A DNA stretch of 64,000 nucleotides from JBNAGF01 sp049801055. GTDB lineage: Bacteria; Pseudomonadota; Alphaproteobacteria; Rhodobacterales; Rhodobacteraceae. Each line of letters starts with the position of its first letter. Position 1 is the stretch's first letter. The DNA lies in assembly GCF_049801055.1 (NCBI RefSeq), contig NZ_JBNAGF010000002.1, positions 434,001 to 498,000 of the forward strand, written 5' to 3'. The notes beneath the pieces were generated by a model. The model did not search any database and was not told the DNA's origin. It saw only the letters and a program-made list of their open reading frames with translations. Both the position numbers and the translations under genes were made by a program. Positions 27,722 to 37,080 of this stretch are shown here, in pieces.

Positions 27722-28267
27722 ATGACCCCAGTGAGCAAAGTGCGCGGTGTCGGACCGGCATTGGCACGGTCTTTGGCCGAGAACGGTTTTGAGACCGCAG
27801 AACAGCTATCACGCGCCGAACTGGCTCAGTTGACAGGGATCTCGGGCATTGGCACCACGCGGGCCCCTCGGATCATGGCAGCCGCTCAGGAAATTTCCGT
27901 AGGCGCAATGAACGGGACAAAGGCCAAGGCAGAGCGTGCGCAAGCCGAAGCTCAGCGCGCCAGAGACGCCGAAGTCGCGGCACAAGAGGCCAAGATGGCC
28001 CGCATCAAGGCCAAAGCCCGGAAAGCCAAGAAGCGGATTCGCGAGCTCGAGGATCAGATCGAGCAGGCAAAGCTGAAGGCAAGTAAGAAGGACAAGGGCG
28101 AAAAGTCCGGCAGCAAGAAGAGCAAAACCAAAAAGGACGATGCCAAGAAAGACAAGGCCAAGAGCGACAAGTCCAAGAAGGGCAAGTCCGGGAACGACAA
28201 ACCCGGCAAGACAGGCAAGAAGGCCGACGCCAAAAAAGGCGGCAAAGGCAAAAAGTCCAAAAAGTAA
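27722..28267 (+). CDS. Helix-hairpin-helix protein with histone H1-like lysine-rich tail
   Basis: A 181-residue protein. Residues 1-55 form a helix-hairpin-helix unit (VRGVGPALARSLAENGF, ITGISGIG-like LTGISGIGTTRA). Residues 65-120 are a charged coiled coil rich in Ala, Lys and Glu. Residues 120-181 are almost entirely Lys with Gly, Ser, Asp and Ala (KKDK, KKGK, KKSKK). HhH units bind DNA backbone non-specifically, and the tail resembles those of histone H1-like and Lys-rich HU proteins. A role in nucleoid or DNA binding is inferred. No specific gene name is recognised. Confidence 0.75.
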   Translation: MTPVSKVRGVGPALARSLAENGFETAEQLSRAELAQLTGISGIGTTRAPRIMAAAQEISVGAMNGTKAKAERAQAEAQRARDAEVAAQEAKMARIKAKARKAKKRIRELEDQIEQAKLKASKKDKGEKSGSKKSKTKKDDAKKDKAKSDKSKKGKSGNDKPGKTGKKADAKKGGKGKKSKK

Positions 28268-28270
28268 ACC

Positions 28271-28294
28271 GGCCGCCCACAAGGAACGGCGGCC
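28271..28294 (-). terminator. Possible terminator hairpin between the HhH gene and serS
   Basis: GGCCGCC / GGCGGCC forms a 7-bp stem with a 10-base loop. On the minus strand it is followed by GGTTTACTTT, so it could end serS transcription. Confidence 0.4.
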
Positions 28295-28345
28295 CGGATC
28301 AGGAGCCGCCGCGTTTGTTTGTGAAGCTCGGGGTCGGGCTGTTTC

Positions 28346-29638
28346 TCAGCCCAGAGTTCCATCCAGTTGCAGTGTCAGTTTCCCGCCAAGATAAGGCGCG
28401 AGGACGTCCGGCAACGTGACAGTTCCATCTTCGTTCTGACCGTTTTCAAGAACTGCGATCAGGCACCGGCCGACGGCAAGGCCCGATCCGTTCAGCGTAT
28501 GCACGAATTGTGGCTTGCCGCCATCTGCCGGCTTGAAACGGGCATTCATGCGGCGGGCCTGAAAATCCCCTGTGGTCGAGACCGAGGAAATCTCGCGATA
28601 GGTGTTCTGGCCGGGCAGCCATGCCTCGATATCAAAGGTCCGGCGCGCGCCGAATCCCATATCACCGGTGCACAAAACAACCGTGCGGTAAGGGACGCCC
28701 AGCTGCTCCAGCAGATCCTCGGCGCAGCGCAGCATCCGTTTCTGCTCGTCGTCAGACGTGTCGGGGTGGGTGATCGAAACCATTTCGACCTTTTCGAACT
28801 GGTGTTGACGCAGCATGCCCGACGTGTCCTTGCCGGCGCTGCCGGCTTCGGACCGGAAGCAGACCGTATGCGCGGTCTTGCGAATGGGCAGGGCGTTTTC
28901 TTCGAGGATATCGCCAGCCACAGAATAGGTCAGCGTTACCTCGGACGTGGGAATCAGCCACCAACCGTTTGTGGTCTGATAGCTGTCGTCTCCAAACTTG
29001 GGCAGCTTGTCGGTGCCATACATGGCCTCATCACGGACAAGAACCGGGGTGGCGGTCTCGGTCAGGCCGTTTTTTTCCACATGTGTGTCCAGCATGAACT
29101 GGGCCAGTGCCCGATGAATGCGCGCGACGCCCTTGTTCAGATTGACGAAGCGGCTTCCCGAAGTCTTTACGGCGGTTTCGAAATCCATGCCCTCAGCGAC
29201 CGAGGCGATTTCGAAATGTTCTTTTGGTGAAAAGGCAAAGTCCCGCGGTGTGCCCCAACGGTTCACTTCGACGTTGTCGTTTTCATCTTCACCCAGCGGG
29301 ACATCCTCGGCGGGAAGGTTTGCGATGCGGGCCAACTGGTCGGTCAGCCTGGCATCCAGTTCCTTGGCTTCGGACTGCATGGCGGCCACTTCGGCCTTTT
29401 TCTCAGCCACCAAAGCCCGCAGCCGTTCAAACTCGGCTTCGTCACCACGCCCCTTGGCGGCCCCGACTTCCTTCGATGCCTTGTTCTGATCGGCCTGCGC
29501 GGTTTCGGCGGCGAGGATCTTGGCCCGGCGGGCTTCGTCAAGTTCCAGCAGAGCCGAGGACATCGGGTCATCCCCACGGCGCGCAAGGGCTGCGTCGAAC
29601 TGGGCGGGTTTTTCGCGAATGGCGCGGATGTCGTGCAT
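28346..29638 (-). CDS. serS: Seryl-tRNA synthetase
   Basis: Class II aminoacyl-tRNA synthetase charging tRNA-Ser and tRNA-Sec, 430 residues. The N-terminal coiled-coil arm that grips the tRNA variable arm covers about residues 30-105. The catalytic core has motif 2 (CFRSEAGSAGKDT) and motif 3 (NGSGLAVGRCLIAVLEN). An 11-bp-period direct repeat lies just upstream of the ATG. Confidence 0.97.
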   Translation of the reverse strand: MHDIRAIREKPAQFDAALARRGDDPMSSALLELDEARRAKILAAETAQADQNKASKEVGAAKGRGDEAEFERLRALVAEKKAEVAAMQSEAKELDARLTDQLARIANLPAEDVPLGEDENDNVEVNRWGTPRDFAFSPKEHFEIASVAEGMDFETAVKTSGSRFVNLNKGVARIHRALAQFMLDTHVEKNGLTETATPVLVRDEAMYGTDKLPKFGDDSYQTTNGWWLIPTSEVTLTYSVAGDILEENALPIRKTAHTVCFRSEAGSAGKDTSGMLRQHQFEKVEMVSITHPDTSDDEQKRMLRCAEDLLEQLGVPYRTVVLCTGDMGFGARRTFDIEAWLPGQNTYREISSVSTTGDFQARRMNARFKPADGGKPQFVHTLNGSGLAVGRCLIAVLENGQNEDGTVTLPDVLAPYLGGKLTLQLDGTLG

Positions 29639-29653
29639 GGCTCGGTCCTCGAA

Positions 29654-29674
29654 ATCAGGTGATCATCAGGTGAT
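29654..29674 (-). repeat. Direct repeat in the serS leader
   Basis: ATCAGGTGAT occurs twice with an 11-bp period, 16-36 nt upstream of the serS start. It could be an operator or chance. Confidence 0.4.
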
Positions 29675-29724
29675 TCACGGGCGCGGTTATGCACTATCTG
29701 CTACCCGGGTGGTAGCGGTGGATT

Positions 29725-31380
29725 TCATTCTCGCTCGCTATGGGCAAGTTTGCCATCCCAGCCCTCGGGTGGGATCTTGGGTTCGGGCGGGTCGGTCTCG
29801 TAGGATGGGGTCATGATCTGCACCCGGTTTTCCGTAAACACAGCCATGATGTTGCGGTGCAGATCCGACGTGATGCGTGGGATCGATGCTCCCCGTGTCG
29901 TATAGGCATTGATCTGATAGTTGATCGCATAGTCGGCAAGAGCGGTCCACAAAACAAAGGGTTCGGGCCGGGTCTTGAGGCCCTTGGTGCGCTGAGCCGC
30001 CTCGATCAGCATCGCCTCGATCTTTTCGGGAGGCTCCTCATAGCCGATCCCGACGGTCGTGTGCAGCAAAAGTCCCGATCCGTCTATCTTGCGCGAAAAA
30101 TTTACGACATCGGAGTTCAGTAGTTGGGCATTCGGAATCGAAATCAGCTCGTTCTTGATCGACTTCAGGTGCGTTTCCATCAGTTTGATCTCGACCACGT
30201 CGCCAACATGATCGCCGACTTTGATCCGGTCTCCGATCGAGGTGGAACGGCGGTAGATCACGAACAAGCCCGACAGGATGTTGCCGACCACCGAGTTCGA
30301 CCCCAGCGAGAGCATCGCACCAATCAGGATGGTCAGGCCCTGAAAGGCGGCCGAGTCGGATCCCGGGATATAGGGAAAGGCAAAAACCAGCGAGATCAGG
30401 ATCACGATGGCCCGCGCAATATTGAAGGTAGGATTAATCCAGTGCCGCTCGAAATTGCCAAGGTCGAAGCTTCCGGCCTCGACCGCTCTCATCAGCGCCT
30501 TGAGGCCCTTGATCACATACATCGTCAGCAGCCAGATGATGGCAAGCGTGATCAGGTTGGGAAGGTAACTGATGAAGCCCAGCACGATATGCAGGACTGG
30601 CTCGGTCACATAGGTCAGCAGCAATTGTGCGATGTATCGGGTTTCGGCAAATGAAAGCAGAACGAAAGAGAGATAGTAGTAGACGCCGAGGAAAAACAGG
30701 ATCAGCAGAACAAAGTTCACGCCGAACCGGATCAGCGCGGCAATGGCCTCGGCCTGAACCTCGGCATTTGTGGCGGATTCTACACCGGCAAGCTTCCGGT
30801 GCACCAGCTCGGTTACCCGGTTCTTTACCCGTCTGCGGATCCAGAACAGTGCGATGGAGAATACGGCAAATCCGAGCGTCCACAGGGCCGCATCAATGGC
30901 GCTGCTGACACGGGCTTCTTCGGTGCGGCCGCTACGATAGAACAAGATCGCCTGCCGGATGGATTCCGCCTGGAGCCGTGCCAGAACCGGCAGGTCCATC
31001 TCGTCTAGTTCGGCATCGGCCTCGGTTACAATCGTCACCGGGATACCGTCGGCCGTGATGGCCAGCCCCAACTCATCGTCAGAAATGGCGATGGCCACGC
31101 TATCGGTTGTATTGGCCACGGCGGCTTCAATAATCCGCTTTTGCACTCCGGCGGCCCGTTCCGAAGCGGGCAGGGCGGAAGACCCTCGAATCTCGAACAG
31201 CGTTTCTCCGTCGATGATGACCGGCGCGCTATAGGTGTCGTCCGGTTCTTCGTCTTGCGGCAGCGCATCGACTTGTTCGGTCTGGGCCTGAAGTTCATGG
31301 GGAACAGTCAGGCCAAGGGCAAAGCACATGACTATTGCGGCCACCCTAAGCCAGCCGAAAAAATCTGCCGCCATATTCAT
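29725..31380 (-). CDS. Mechanosensitive ion channel family protein (MscS type)
   Basis: Large MscS-family channel of 551 residues from the ATG at 31380. This start begins a signal peptide (LRVAAIVMCFALGLTV); an upstream in-frame ATG at 31458 would add a hydrophilic leader without support. A periplasmic N-terminal domain (about residues 30-170) precedes several membrane helices. The MscS pore and beta domain is seen in GSNSVVGNILSGLFVIYRR in part, IGDRIKVGDHVGDVVEI and ISIPNAQLLNSDVVNFSR. The C-terminus is hydrophilic. It probably protects against osmotic downshock. Confidence 0.9.
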   Translation of the reverse strand: MNMAADFFGWLRVAAIVMCFALGLTVPHELQAQTEQVDALPQDEEPDDTYSAPVIIDGETLFEIRGSSALPASERAAGVQKRIIEAAVANTTDSVAIAISDDELGLAITADGIPVTIVTEADAELDEMDLPVLARLQAESIRQAILFYRSGRTEEARVSSAIDAALWTLGFAVFSIALFWIRRRVKNRVTELVHRKLAGVESATNAEVQAEAIAALIRFGVNFVLLILFFLGVYYYLSFVLLSFAETRYIAQLLLTYVTEPVLHIVLGFISYLPNLITLAIIWLLTMYVIKGLKALMRAVEAGSFDLGNFERHWINPTFNIARAIVILISLVFAFPYIPGSDSAAFQGLTILIGAMLSLGSNSVVGNILSGLFVIYRRSTSIGDRIKVGDHVGDVVEIKLMETHLKSIKNELISIPNAQLLNSDVVNFSRKIDGSGLLLHTTVGIGYEEPPEKIEAMLIEAAQRTKGLKTRPEPFVLWTALADYAINYQINAYTTRGASIPRITSDLHRNIMAVFTENRVQIMTPSYETDPPEPKIPPEGWDGKLAHSERE

Positions 31381-31611
31381 GCGCGCGTGATCCCCATCCC
31401 GTTTCCACCGACTATATCCGCTGCGGCGCGTCTGACTAGGGCATTGCCGCAACACCATTTGGTGTCTTGTATGGTTGATCCCTTCCAGGCTGCAAAATGC
31501 GATACCCGAAAATCACCTGTTCGGGCCGCCTTGCAAACGGATCATCCACGGCATAGGTTCGCGCAAAATCTCCGGGGGTGTTCCCCCGATCTCAGAATAA
31601 AGGAATATCCC

Positions 31612-31896
31612 ATGGATGGTGGCGCAATCGCCCAGTTTCTCCCGCTGATCCTGATCTTTGCGATCATGTATTTCCTGCTGATCCGTCCGCAGCAGAAGAA
31701 GATGAAAGAACATCAGGCCATGGTCGAAGCGTTGCGACGGGGTGATCAGGTTGTCACTCAGGGCGGTCTGATCGGCAAGGTCAGCAAGGTCAAGGAAGAC
31801 GGAGAGATCGAGGTCGAGATTGCCGATGGCGTCAAAGTGCGCGTCGTCAAGTCCACGATCGCCCAAGTTCTGAACAAGACCGAACCGGCAAGCTGA
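31612..31896 (+). CDS. yajC: Preprotein translocase subunit YajC
   Basis: Small inner-membrane accessory of the SecDF complex, 94 residues from the ATG at 31612 with an AAGGAA site upstream. One membrane helix, FLPLILIFAIMYFLLIRPQQKK, is split here by its RPQQ hallmark, and is followed by the conserved GDQVVTQGGLIGKV. It is the first gene of yajC-secD-secF. Confidence 0.95.
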   Translation: MDGGAIAQFLPLILIFAIMYFLLIRPQQKKMKEHQAMVEALRRGDQVVTQGGLIGKVSKVKEDGEIEVEIADGVKVRVVKSTIAQVLNKTEPAS

Positions 31897-31944
31897 GCCG
31901 GGCCGCGAACCTCTCAACCGACTTTTATCTGACAGGGCAGGCCC

Positions 31945-33606
31945 ATGCTGCAGATTGATCTATGGAAGCGGGCGCTGATCTGGCTGGTCGTCGTGGTCGG
32001 CTTGGCGCTGGCAATTCCAAATGCGTTCTACACCCGCGTGGAACAGGCAAATGACGCCAAGGCGGCAATCGAAATCGGGCAAACCTCGCCCGAACTGACC
32101 GAAGCCGCCGGGCAATGGCCGAATTGGCTGCCATCCTCCCTTGTCAATCTCGGGCTGGATCTGCGTGGTGGCGCGCATCTGTTGGCCGAGGTTCAGGTCG
32201 GCGACGTCTATGCCTCGCGTATGGAGGCGATGTGGCCAGAGGTGCGCGATGCCCTGCGCCATGAACGCGCCACGGTTGGCACGATCCGCCTGCAGCCCTC
32301 GGCACCTGACGAAATGCGGGTCAAGATCTCGCAGCCGGATGGTATGGACCGGGCGGTTCAGGTGGTGCGCGGGCTGGCTCGACCGATCCAGTCGCTGACC
32401 GGAGCCGGTTCGAGCGATATCGAGGTGCGCGCTGACGGGGATGAGATCGTTGTCACCCTGAGCGAAGCCGAAAGGCTGGCATCGGATGACCGAACGGTTC
32501 GGCAGGCGCTGGAAATCGTGCGTCGGAGGATTGATGAGGTCGGCACGCGTGAGCCCACGATTCAGCGTCAGGGTGCCGACCGGATCCTGATTCAGGTGCC
32601 CGGTATCGGTTCAGCGTCCGAGCTCAAAGAGATCATCGGCACCACGGCCCGGTTGTCTTTCCACCCGGTTGCCGGTCGCGGATCTGACGCCGATGCCCCT
32701 CCGGGTATTGGCAACAAGATTGTCCCCTCGCTGGACGAAGAGGGGATTTATTACACCATCGAGGCTGCGCCGGTTGTCACCGGAGAGGAGCTGGTGGATG
32801 CCCAGCCGTCCTTTGATCAGAACGGCCGGCCGGCCGTTAGTTTCAGGTTCAATACCACGGGCGCGCGCAAATTCGGCGACTATACTGCCGAGAACATCGG
32901 CAACCCCTTTGCGATCGTGCTGGATGACGAGGTAATCTCCGCTCCGGTCATTCAGGCGCATATTCCTGGTGGTTCGGGCATCATCACCGGCCGTTTCACG
33001 GTCGAGGAAAGCACCGATCTGGCCGTGTTGCTGCGCGCGGGGGCACTGCCTGCCGGGCTGAACTTTCTCGAAGAGCGGACCATCGGCCCGGAACTCGGTC
33101 AGGACAGCATTGATGCGGGCAAGGTTGCAACCATTGTAGCCTTTGCGGCAGTGCTGGTCTTCATGGCGCTCAGCTATGGACTGTTCGGGCTTTTTGCCAA
33201 CGTGGCACTAATCCTGAACATCGGCCTGATCTTTGGCCTGCTGTCCCTGATTGGCGCCACGCTGACATTGCCGGGCATTGCCGGGATCGTTCTTACAGTG
33301 GGTATGGCGGTTGATGCGAACGTTCTGATCTTTGAGCGTATCCGCGAGGAGCTGAAAACCGCCAAGGGGCCAAGCCGTGCCATCGAGCTTGGTTACGAAA
33401 AGGCGCTGTCGGCCATCCTTGATGCCAACATCACCACATTCATCACGGCGGTGATCCTGTTTGCAATGGGCTCCGGCCCGGTGCGGGGCTTTGCCATCAC
33501 TCTGGGGCTGGGCATCCTGACCTCTGTGTTTACCGCCATCTTCGTCACCCGGCTTCTGATCATCATGTGGTTCGAACGCCGCCGCCCGAAAACGATTGAG
33601 GTGTGA
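31945..33606 (+). CDS. secD: Protein translocase subunit SecD
   Basis: RND-superfamily motor that uses the proton gradient to finish Sec export, 553 residues. The N-terminal helix (residues 9-27) is followed by LGLDLRGGAHLLAEV, the periplasmic P1 and P4 domains (RRIDEVGTREPTIQRQG), and five C-terminal helices with VGMAVDANVLIFERIREEL. The secF ATG follows its stop by 1 bp. Confidence 0.97.
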   Translation: MLQIDLWKRALIWLVVVVGLALAIPNAFYTRVEQANDAKAAIEIGQTSPELTEAAGQWPNWLPSSLVNLGLDLRGGAHLLAEVQVGDVYASRMEAMWPEVRDALRHERATVGTIRLQPSAPDEMRVKISQPDGMDRAVQVVRGLARPIQSLTGAGSSDIEVRADGDEIVVTLSEAERLASDDRTVRQALEIVRRRIDEVGTREPTIQRQGADRILIQVPGIGSASELKEIIGTTARLSFHPVAGRGSDADAPPGIGNKIVPSLDEEGIYYTIEAAPVVTGEELVDAQPSFDQNGRPAVSFRFNTTGARKFGDYTAENIGNPFAIVLDDEVISAPVIQAHIPGGSGIITGRFTVEESTDLAVLLRAGALPAGLNFLEERTIGPELGQDSIDAGKVATIVAFAAVLVFMALSYGLFGLFANVALILNIGLIFGLLSLIGATLTLPGIAGIVLTVGMAVDANVLIFERIREELKTAKGPSRAIELGYEKALSAILDANITTFITAVILFAMGSGPVRGFAITLGLGILTSVFTAIFVTRLLIIMWFERRRPKTIEV

Positions 33607-33607
33607 C

Positions 33608-34576
33608 ATGCGACTGAGACTTGTTCCCAAGGAAACCTCGTTCGATTTCTTCAGCCGCTGGAAGATGTGGCTGGGCCTTTCGGCCTTGCTCATGGTGGTG
33701 GGCTTTGCGTCCTTCGCCATACAAGGGCTGAATTTCGGCATCGATTTCCGGGGCGGCACGACGATCCGAACCGAAAGCACGCAACCCGTGGACGTTGGCA
33801 CCTATCGCGGCGCGATCGAGCCACTGGGGCTGGGCGATGTGTCGATTACCGAGGTGTTCGACCCGACCTTTGACGAGGACGAATACGTCACGATGATCCG
33901 GATTCAGGCGCAGGAAGGCGCAGAATCGGTCACGGCGGAAATGGTCGAGAATGTTCATGCGGCGCTGAAATCGGTGGAACCTGACATCAAGTTCGTGTCG
34001 GTCGAATCCGTTGGTCCCAAGGTATCGGGTGAACTGGTGCAGACTGCCGTATTGGCCGTCGCGCTCGCGATTGGTGCCGTGCTTGTCTATATCTGGCTGC
34101 GTTTCGAATGGCAGTTTGCACTGGGTGCCGTGGCTGCGCTGGTTCATGACGTGATCCTGACCATCGGCGTGTTTTCGGAATTGCAGATCAAATTCGATCT
34201 GGCGATCATTGCGGCGCTTCTGACCATCGTTGGCTACTCGCTCAACGATACCGTGGTGGTGTTCGACCGGGTCCGTGAGAACCTGCGGAAATACAAGAAG
34301 AAGGACCTCAAGGAGGTTCTGAACCTGTCGATCAACGAGACCCTGTCGCGCACGGTGATGACCTCGGTGACGACGCTTCTGGCACTGATTTCGCTGTATG
34401 TGCTGGGCGGCGACGTAATCCGGGGCTTTGTCTTTGCAATGATCTGGGGCGTGATCGTCGGCACCTATTCGTCGGTCTTCGTGGCCTCGACCATCCTGCT
34501 CTGGCTGGGTGTGAAACGGGATTGGACCAAGCCTTCGAACACCTCCGGCAACCAGTTTGCTAACATTGATGCCTGA
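33608..34576 (+). CDS. secF: Protein translocase subunit SecF
   Basis: Partner of SecD, 322 residues from the ATG at 33608; an in-frame TTG at 33596 lies inside secD and is less likely. An N-terminal helix is followed by FGIDFRGGTTI, a short periplasmic domain, and five helices with GYSLNDTVVVFDRVREN. Its last 8 bases overlap the start of the TauE/SafE permease gene. Confidence 0.97.
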   Translation: MRLRLVPKETSFDFFSRWKMWLGLSALLMVVGFASFAIQGLNFGIDFRGGTTIRTESTQPVDVGTYRGAIEPLGLGDVSITEVFDPTFDEDEYVTMIRIQAQEGAESVTAEMVENVHAALKSVEPDIKFVSVESVGPKVSGELVQTAVLAVALAIGAVLVYIWLRFEWQFALGAVAALVHDVILTIGVFSELQIKFDLAIIAALLTIVGYSLNDTVVVFDRVRENLRKYKKKDLKEVLNLSINETLSRTVMTSVTTLLALISLYVLGGDVIRGFVFAMIWGVIVGTYSSVFVASTILLWLGVKRDWTKPSNTSGNQFANIDA

Positions 34577-35321
34577 TACCCTTTTGGCCGCGCTGGCAAC
34601 GCCGGGGCTGGGCTGGATGGTATTGACAATAGCCGCGGCCGGACTGGTCCGCGGCTTTACCGGTTTTGGAACCGCGATGATCTTTGTGCCGGTGGGGACG
34701 CAGTTCCTGCCGACGGCGGATGTCGTGTTCCTCATGGCCTCAACCGGTATCTTCTCGACAGCTGCGCTGTTTCCGCAGGCATGGCGGCAGGCCGACAAGG
34801 CCGAGGTAAGCGCGCTGGCAATCGCGGCCGGGATCACGGTTCCCCTGGGCTTGTGGATCATGGCGCAGCTAGACGCGCTGACGCTGCGCTGGATTGCCAG
34901 CGCGGTGATCGGCGTCACGCTGTTGGCGGTGATCACCGGTTGGCGTTGGGAAGGGAAACTGGGCTGGCCGGGCCGGTTCGGGATTGGCGGTGCGGCGGGC
35001 ACGGTCGGCGGGATGACCGGTCTCACCGGCCCGGTCGTGATCATATTCTACCTAGCCAATGCCCGGGACGTGACCAAGGTTCGCGCGAACACCATCGTGT
35101 TTCTGGCGGCGCTGGACGCGGTGATCGTGGCCAATCTGGTGTTCGGCGGGATCGCCAGCCTGCAGACCCTGTGGGTGGCGCTGATCCTGTCACTGCCTTA
35201 TCTCGCTACAACGCTGATCGGGAAGGCATTGTTTGACCCCGGGCATGAGAAAGCCTATCGCATGGCGTCGTACTCCGTGATCGCGCTGGCCGTGATCTCG
35301 GGCCTGCCGGTGTTGGACTGA
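34569..35321 (+). CDS. Sulfite exporter TauE/SafE family protein
   Basis: Multi-helix inner-membrane permease of 250 residues from the ATG at 34569. The motif AGLVRGFTGFGTAMIFVPVG near residue 30 and the second-half repeat GGMTGLTGPVVIIFYLA are typical of the TauE/SafE (DUF81) family, members of which export sulfite, sulfoacetate or other organic anions. The substrate is not evident. Translational coupling to secF by an 8-bp overlap looks accidental in function. Confidence 0.88.
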   Translation: MPDTLLAALATPGLGWMVLTIAAAGLVRGFTGFGTAMIFVPVGTQFLPTADVVFLMASTGIFSTAALFPQAWRQADKAEVSALAIAAGITVPLGLWIMAQLDALTLRWIASAVIGVTLLAVITGWRWEGKLGWPGRFGIGGAAGTVGGMTGLTGPVVIIFYLANARDVTKVRANTIVFLAALDAVIVANLVFGGIASLQTLWVALILSLPYLATTLIGKALFDPGHEKAYRMASYSVIALAVISGLPVLD

Positions 35322-35332
35322 GGAGCCTAGCC

Positions 35333-35686
35333 ATGCGCCTGAACGAAATCAGCTATTCCGATGCACGACCGGTAGATGGATACGGACCCGGATTCTTTCG
35401 GATCGGAGGTGAGGTTTTTTCCGGATCGGTATTGACCAGTGTCAAAGGCACAAGCCAATGGGGCGGGTATGAGGATCTGACATCGCTTCTGGCACTGGAG
35501 GGCGAGATTGACGTTTTGTTCGTTGGAACCGGCTCTGAGATTGCCCATGTTCCGGCCCCGCTGCGCGAAGAACTCGAGGCGGCAGGGATCGGTGTCGAAG
35601 GGATGACATCACCGGCGGCCTGCCGGACCTACAACGTGCTGCTCAGCGAAGGGCGGCGCATCGCCCTGGCAGCCCTGCCGGTCTGA
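35333..35686 (+). CDS. Mth938-like domain-containing protein
   Basis: Small 117-residue protein of the Mth938/NDUFAF3-like (DUF498) fold. Family features include the YGPGFFRIGGEVFSGSVL stretch and DVLFVGTGSEIAHVP, followed by the helix with VEGMTSPAACRTYNVLLSEGR. Mitochondrial relatives assist complex I assembly; a bacterial role is not established. It is located between the TauE/SafE gene and ccmA. Confidence 0.9.
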   Translation: MRLNEISYSDARPVDGYGPGFFRIGGEVFSGSVLTSVKGTSQWGGYEDLTSLLALEGEIDVLFVGTGSEIAHVPAPLREELEAAGIGVEGMTSPAACRTYNVLLSEGRRIALAALPV

Positions 35687-35757
35687 GCCGAGCTTGGGGT
35701 AAGAAAATGAAACAGGCGTTTTACTGCGCCCTGAATTGAGGTTAGGTGGCATTCTTC

Positions 35758-36369
35758 ATGCTGAGCGTGACGGATCTGAGCATCGCCCGCGGCGGCGTGC
35801 CGGTACTGGAAGGGCTGAATTTCTCGCTCGAGGCGGGAAAGGCCACGATCCTTCGCGGTCCGAACGGGATTGGAAAGACCACGTTGTTGCGAACTCTGGC
35901 CGGGTTGCAACCGCCTGTTTCGGGCAATGTCGAGGGGGCCGATGAAACCATTGCCTATGCCGGTCATTCTGACGGGATCAAGCCGACGCTCACAGTAACC
36001 GAAAACCTGAGTTTCTGGGCCAGCGTGTTCGGCGCGCCGGGGATTGATGCGGCACTGGAAGCCTATGATCTGCGAGAGCTTGCCGACCGGCACGCGGGCA
36101 ACCTGTCGGCGGGGCAGAAACGTCGGCTTGGCCTGTCTCGGATGCTGGTCACGGGCCGACCGATCTGGATGCTGGACGAGCCGACGGTCTCGTTGGATGT
36201 GCAGGCGGTCGGGATGTTTGCCGACGCGGTTCGCGCCCATTGTGCCCAAGGCGGTTCGGCGCTCATCGCGACCCATATCGATCTGGGCCTCGAAGGTGAG
36301 GTTCTGGATGTCGGGCCGTTTAAGGCCAAGCCGCCGGCGATTGATGATTTTGACGGAGGTTTTCTGTGA
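35758..36369 (+). CDS. ccmA: Haem ABC exporter ATP-binding protein CcmA
   Basis: ATPase of the CcmABCD complex, which releases holo-CcmE for cytochrome c maturation. It has 203 residues from the ATG (MLSVTDLSI); an in-frame GTG 12 bp upstream is an alternative. Walker A GPNGIGKTT, signature LSAGQKRRLGLSR and Walker B WMLDEPTVSLD are intact. Its stop overlaps the GTG start of ccmB. Confidence 0.95.
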   Translation: MLSVTDLSIARGGVPVLEGLNFSLEAGKATILRGPNGIGKTTLLRTLAGLQPPVSGNVEGADETIAYAGHSDGIKPTLTVTENLSFWASVFGAPGIDAALEAYDLRELADRHAGNLSAGQKRRLGLSRMLVTGRPIWMLDEPTVSLDVQAVGMFADAVRAHCAQGGSALIATHIDLGLEGEVLDVGPFKAKPPAIDDFDGGFL

Positions 36370-37022
36370 TCGCTCTGCTCTTGCGCGACCTGAAACTCGC
36401 CCTCCGTGCAGGCGGTGGATTCGGCCTCGGGCTGGCCTTTTTCCTGATCGTCACGGTGCTGGTACCGTTTTCGGTTGGCCCGCAATCCGAGCTTCTGGCG
36501 ACCATCGCGCCCGGGATTCTCTGGCTTGGGGCCTTGCTGGCGTGCCTGTTGTCGCTTGATCGACTGCTGGCGCTGGACTGGGAAGACGGTTCGCTGGATC
36601 TTCTGGCCACTGCGCCACTTCCACTCGAAGCGGTTATAACCATAAAGTCACTGGCCCACTGGCTGACCACCGGGCTGCCGCTGGTTCTGGCGGCGCCTGT
36701 GCTTGGCGTGCTGCTGAGTCTCCCAATCTCGGGCTATTCTTGGCTGGTGATTTCGCTGGCGCTGGGAACGCCTGCCTTGTCGGTGATCGGTACATTTGGC
36801 GCTGCATTGACGGTCGGTCTGAAACGAGGTGGGCTGCTGTTGTCTCTGCTTGTCCTGCCGCTTTATGTGCCAACGCTGATCTTTGGCGCCGAAGCGGCCC
36901 GGCGTGGGGCCGAGGGGTTGGAAACAACAACGCCGCTTTTGATGCTGGCAGGGATCACCGCCGCCGTGATCGCTCTGCTACCCTTTGCCAGTGCTGCCGT
37001 GCTGCGCATAAATCTGCGGTAA
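36366..37022 (+). CDS. ccmB: Haem exporter protein CcmB
   Basis: Permease of the CcmABCD complex, 218 residues with six hydrophobic segments. The start is GTG, overlapping the ccmA stop by 4 bp. Family features include LDRLLALDWEDGSLDLL near residue 60 and the hydrophobic LLSLLVLPLYVPTLIFG near residue 160. Confidence 0.95.
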   Translation: MIALLLRDLKLALRAGGGFGLGLAFFLIVTVLVPFSVGPQSELLATIAPGILWLGALLACLLSLDRLLALDWEDGSLDLLATAPLPLEAVITIKSLAHWLTTGLPLVLAAPVLGVLLSLPISGYSWLVISLALGTPALSVIGTFGAALTVGLKRGGLLLSLLVLPLYVPTLIFGAEAARRGAEGLETTTPLLMLAGITAAVIALLPFASAAVLRINLR

Positions 37023-37080
37023 ATCGGCGCGATGCAGGGTGTGATTTGAGAACAAGTGGAAGAAAAGCTAGATACGAGCC

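Noticed and set aside
33563..35044. Minus-strand open frame of 493 codons
   Set aside because: It is antisense to secF and the TauE/SafE gene; its composition is that of a shadow frame.
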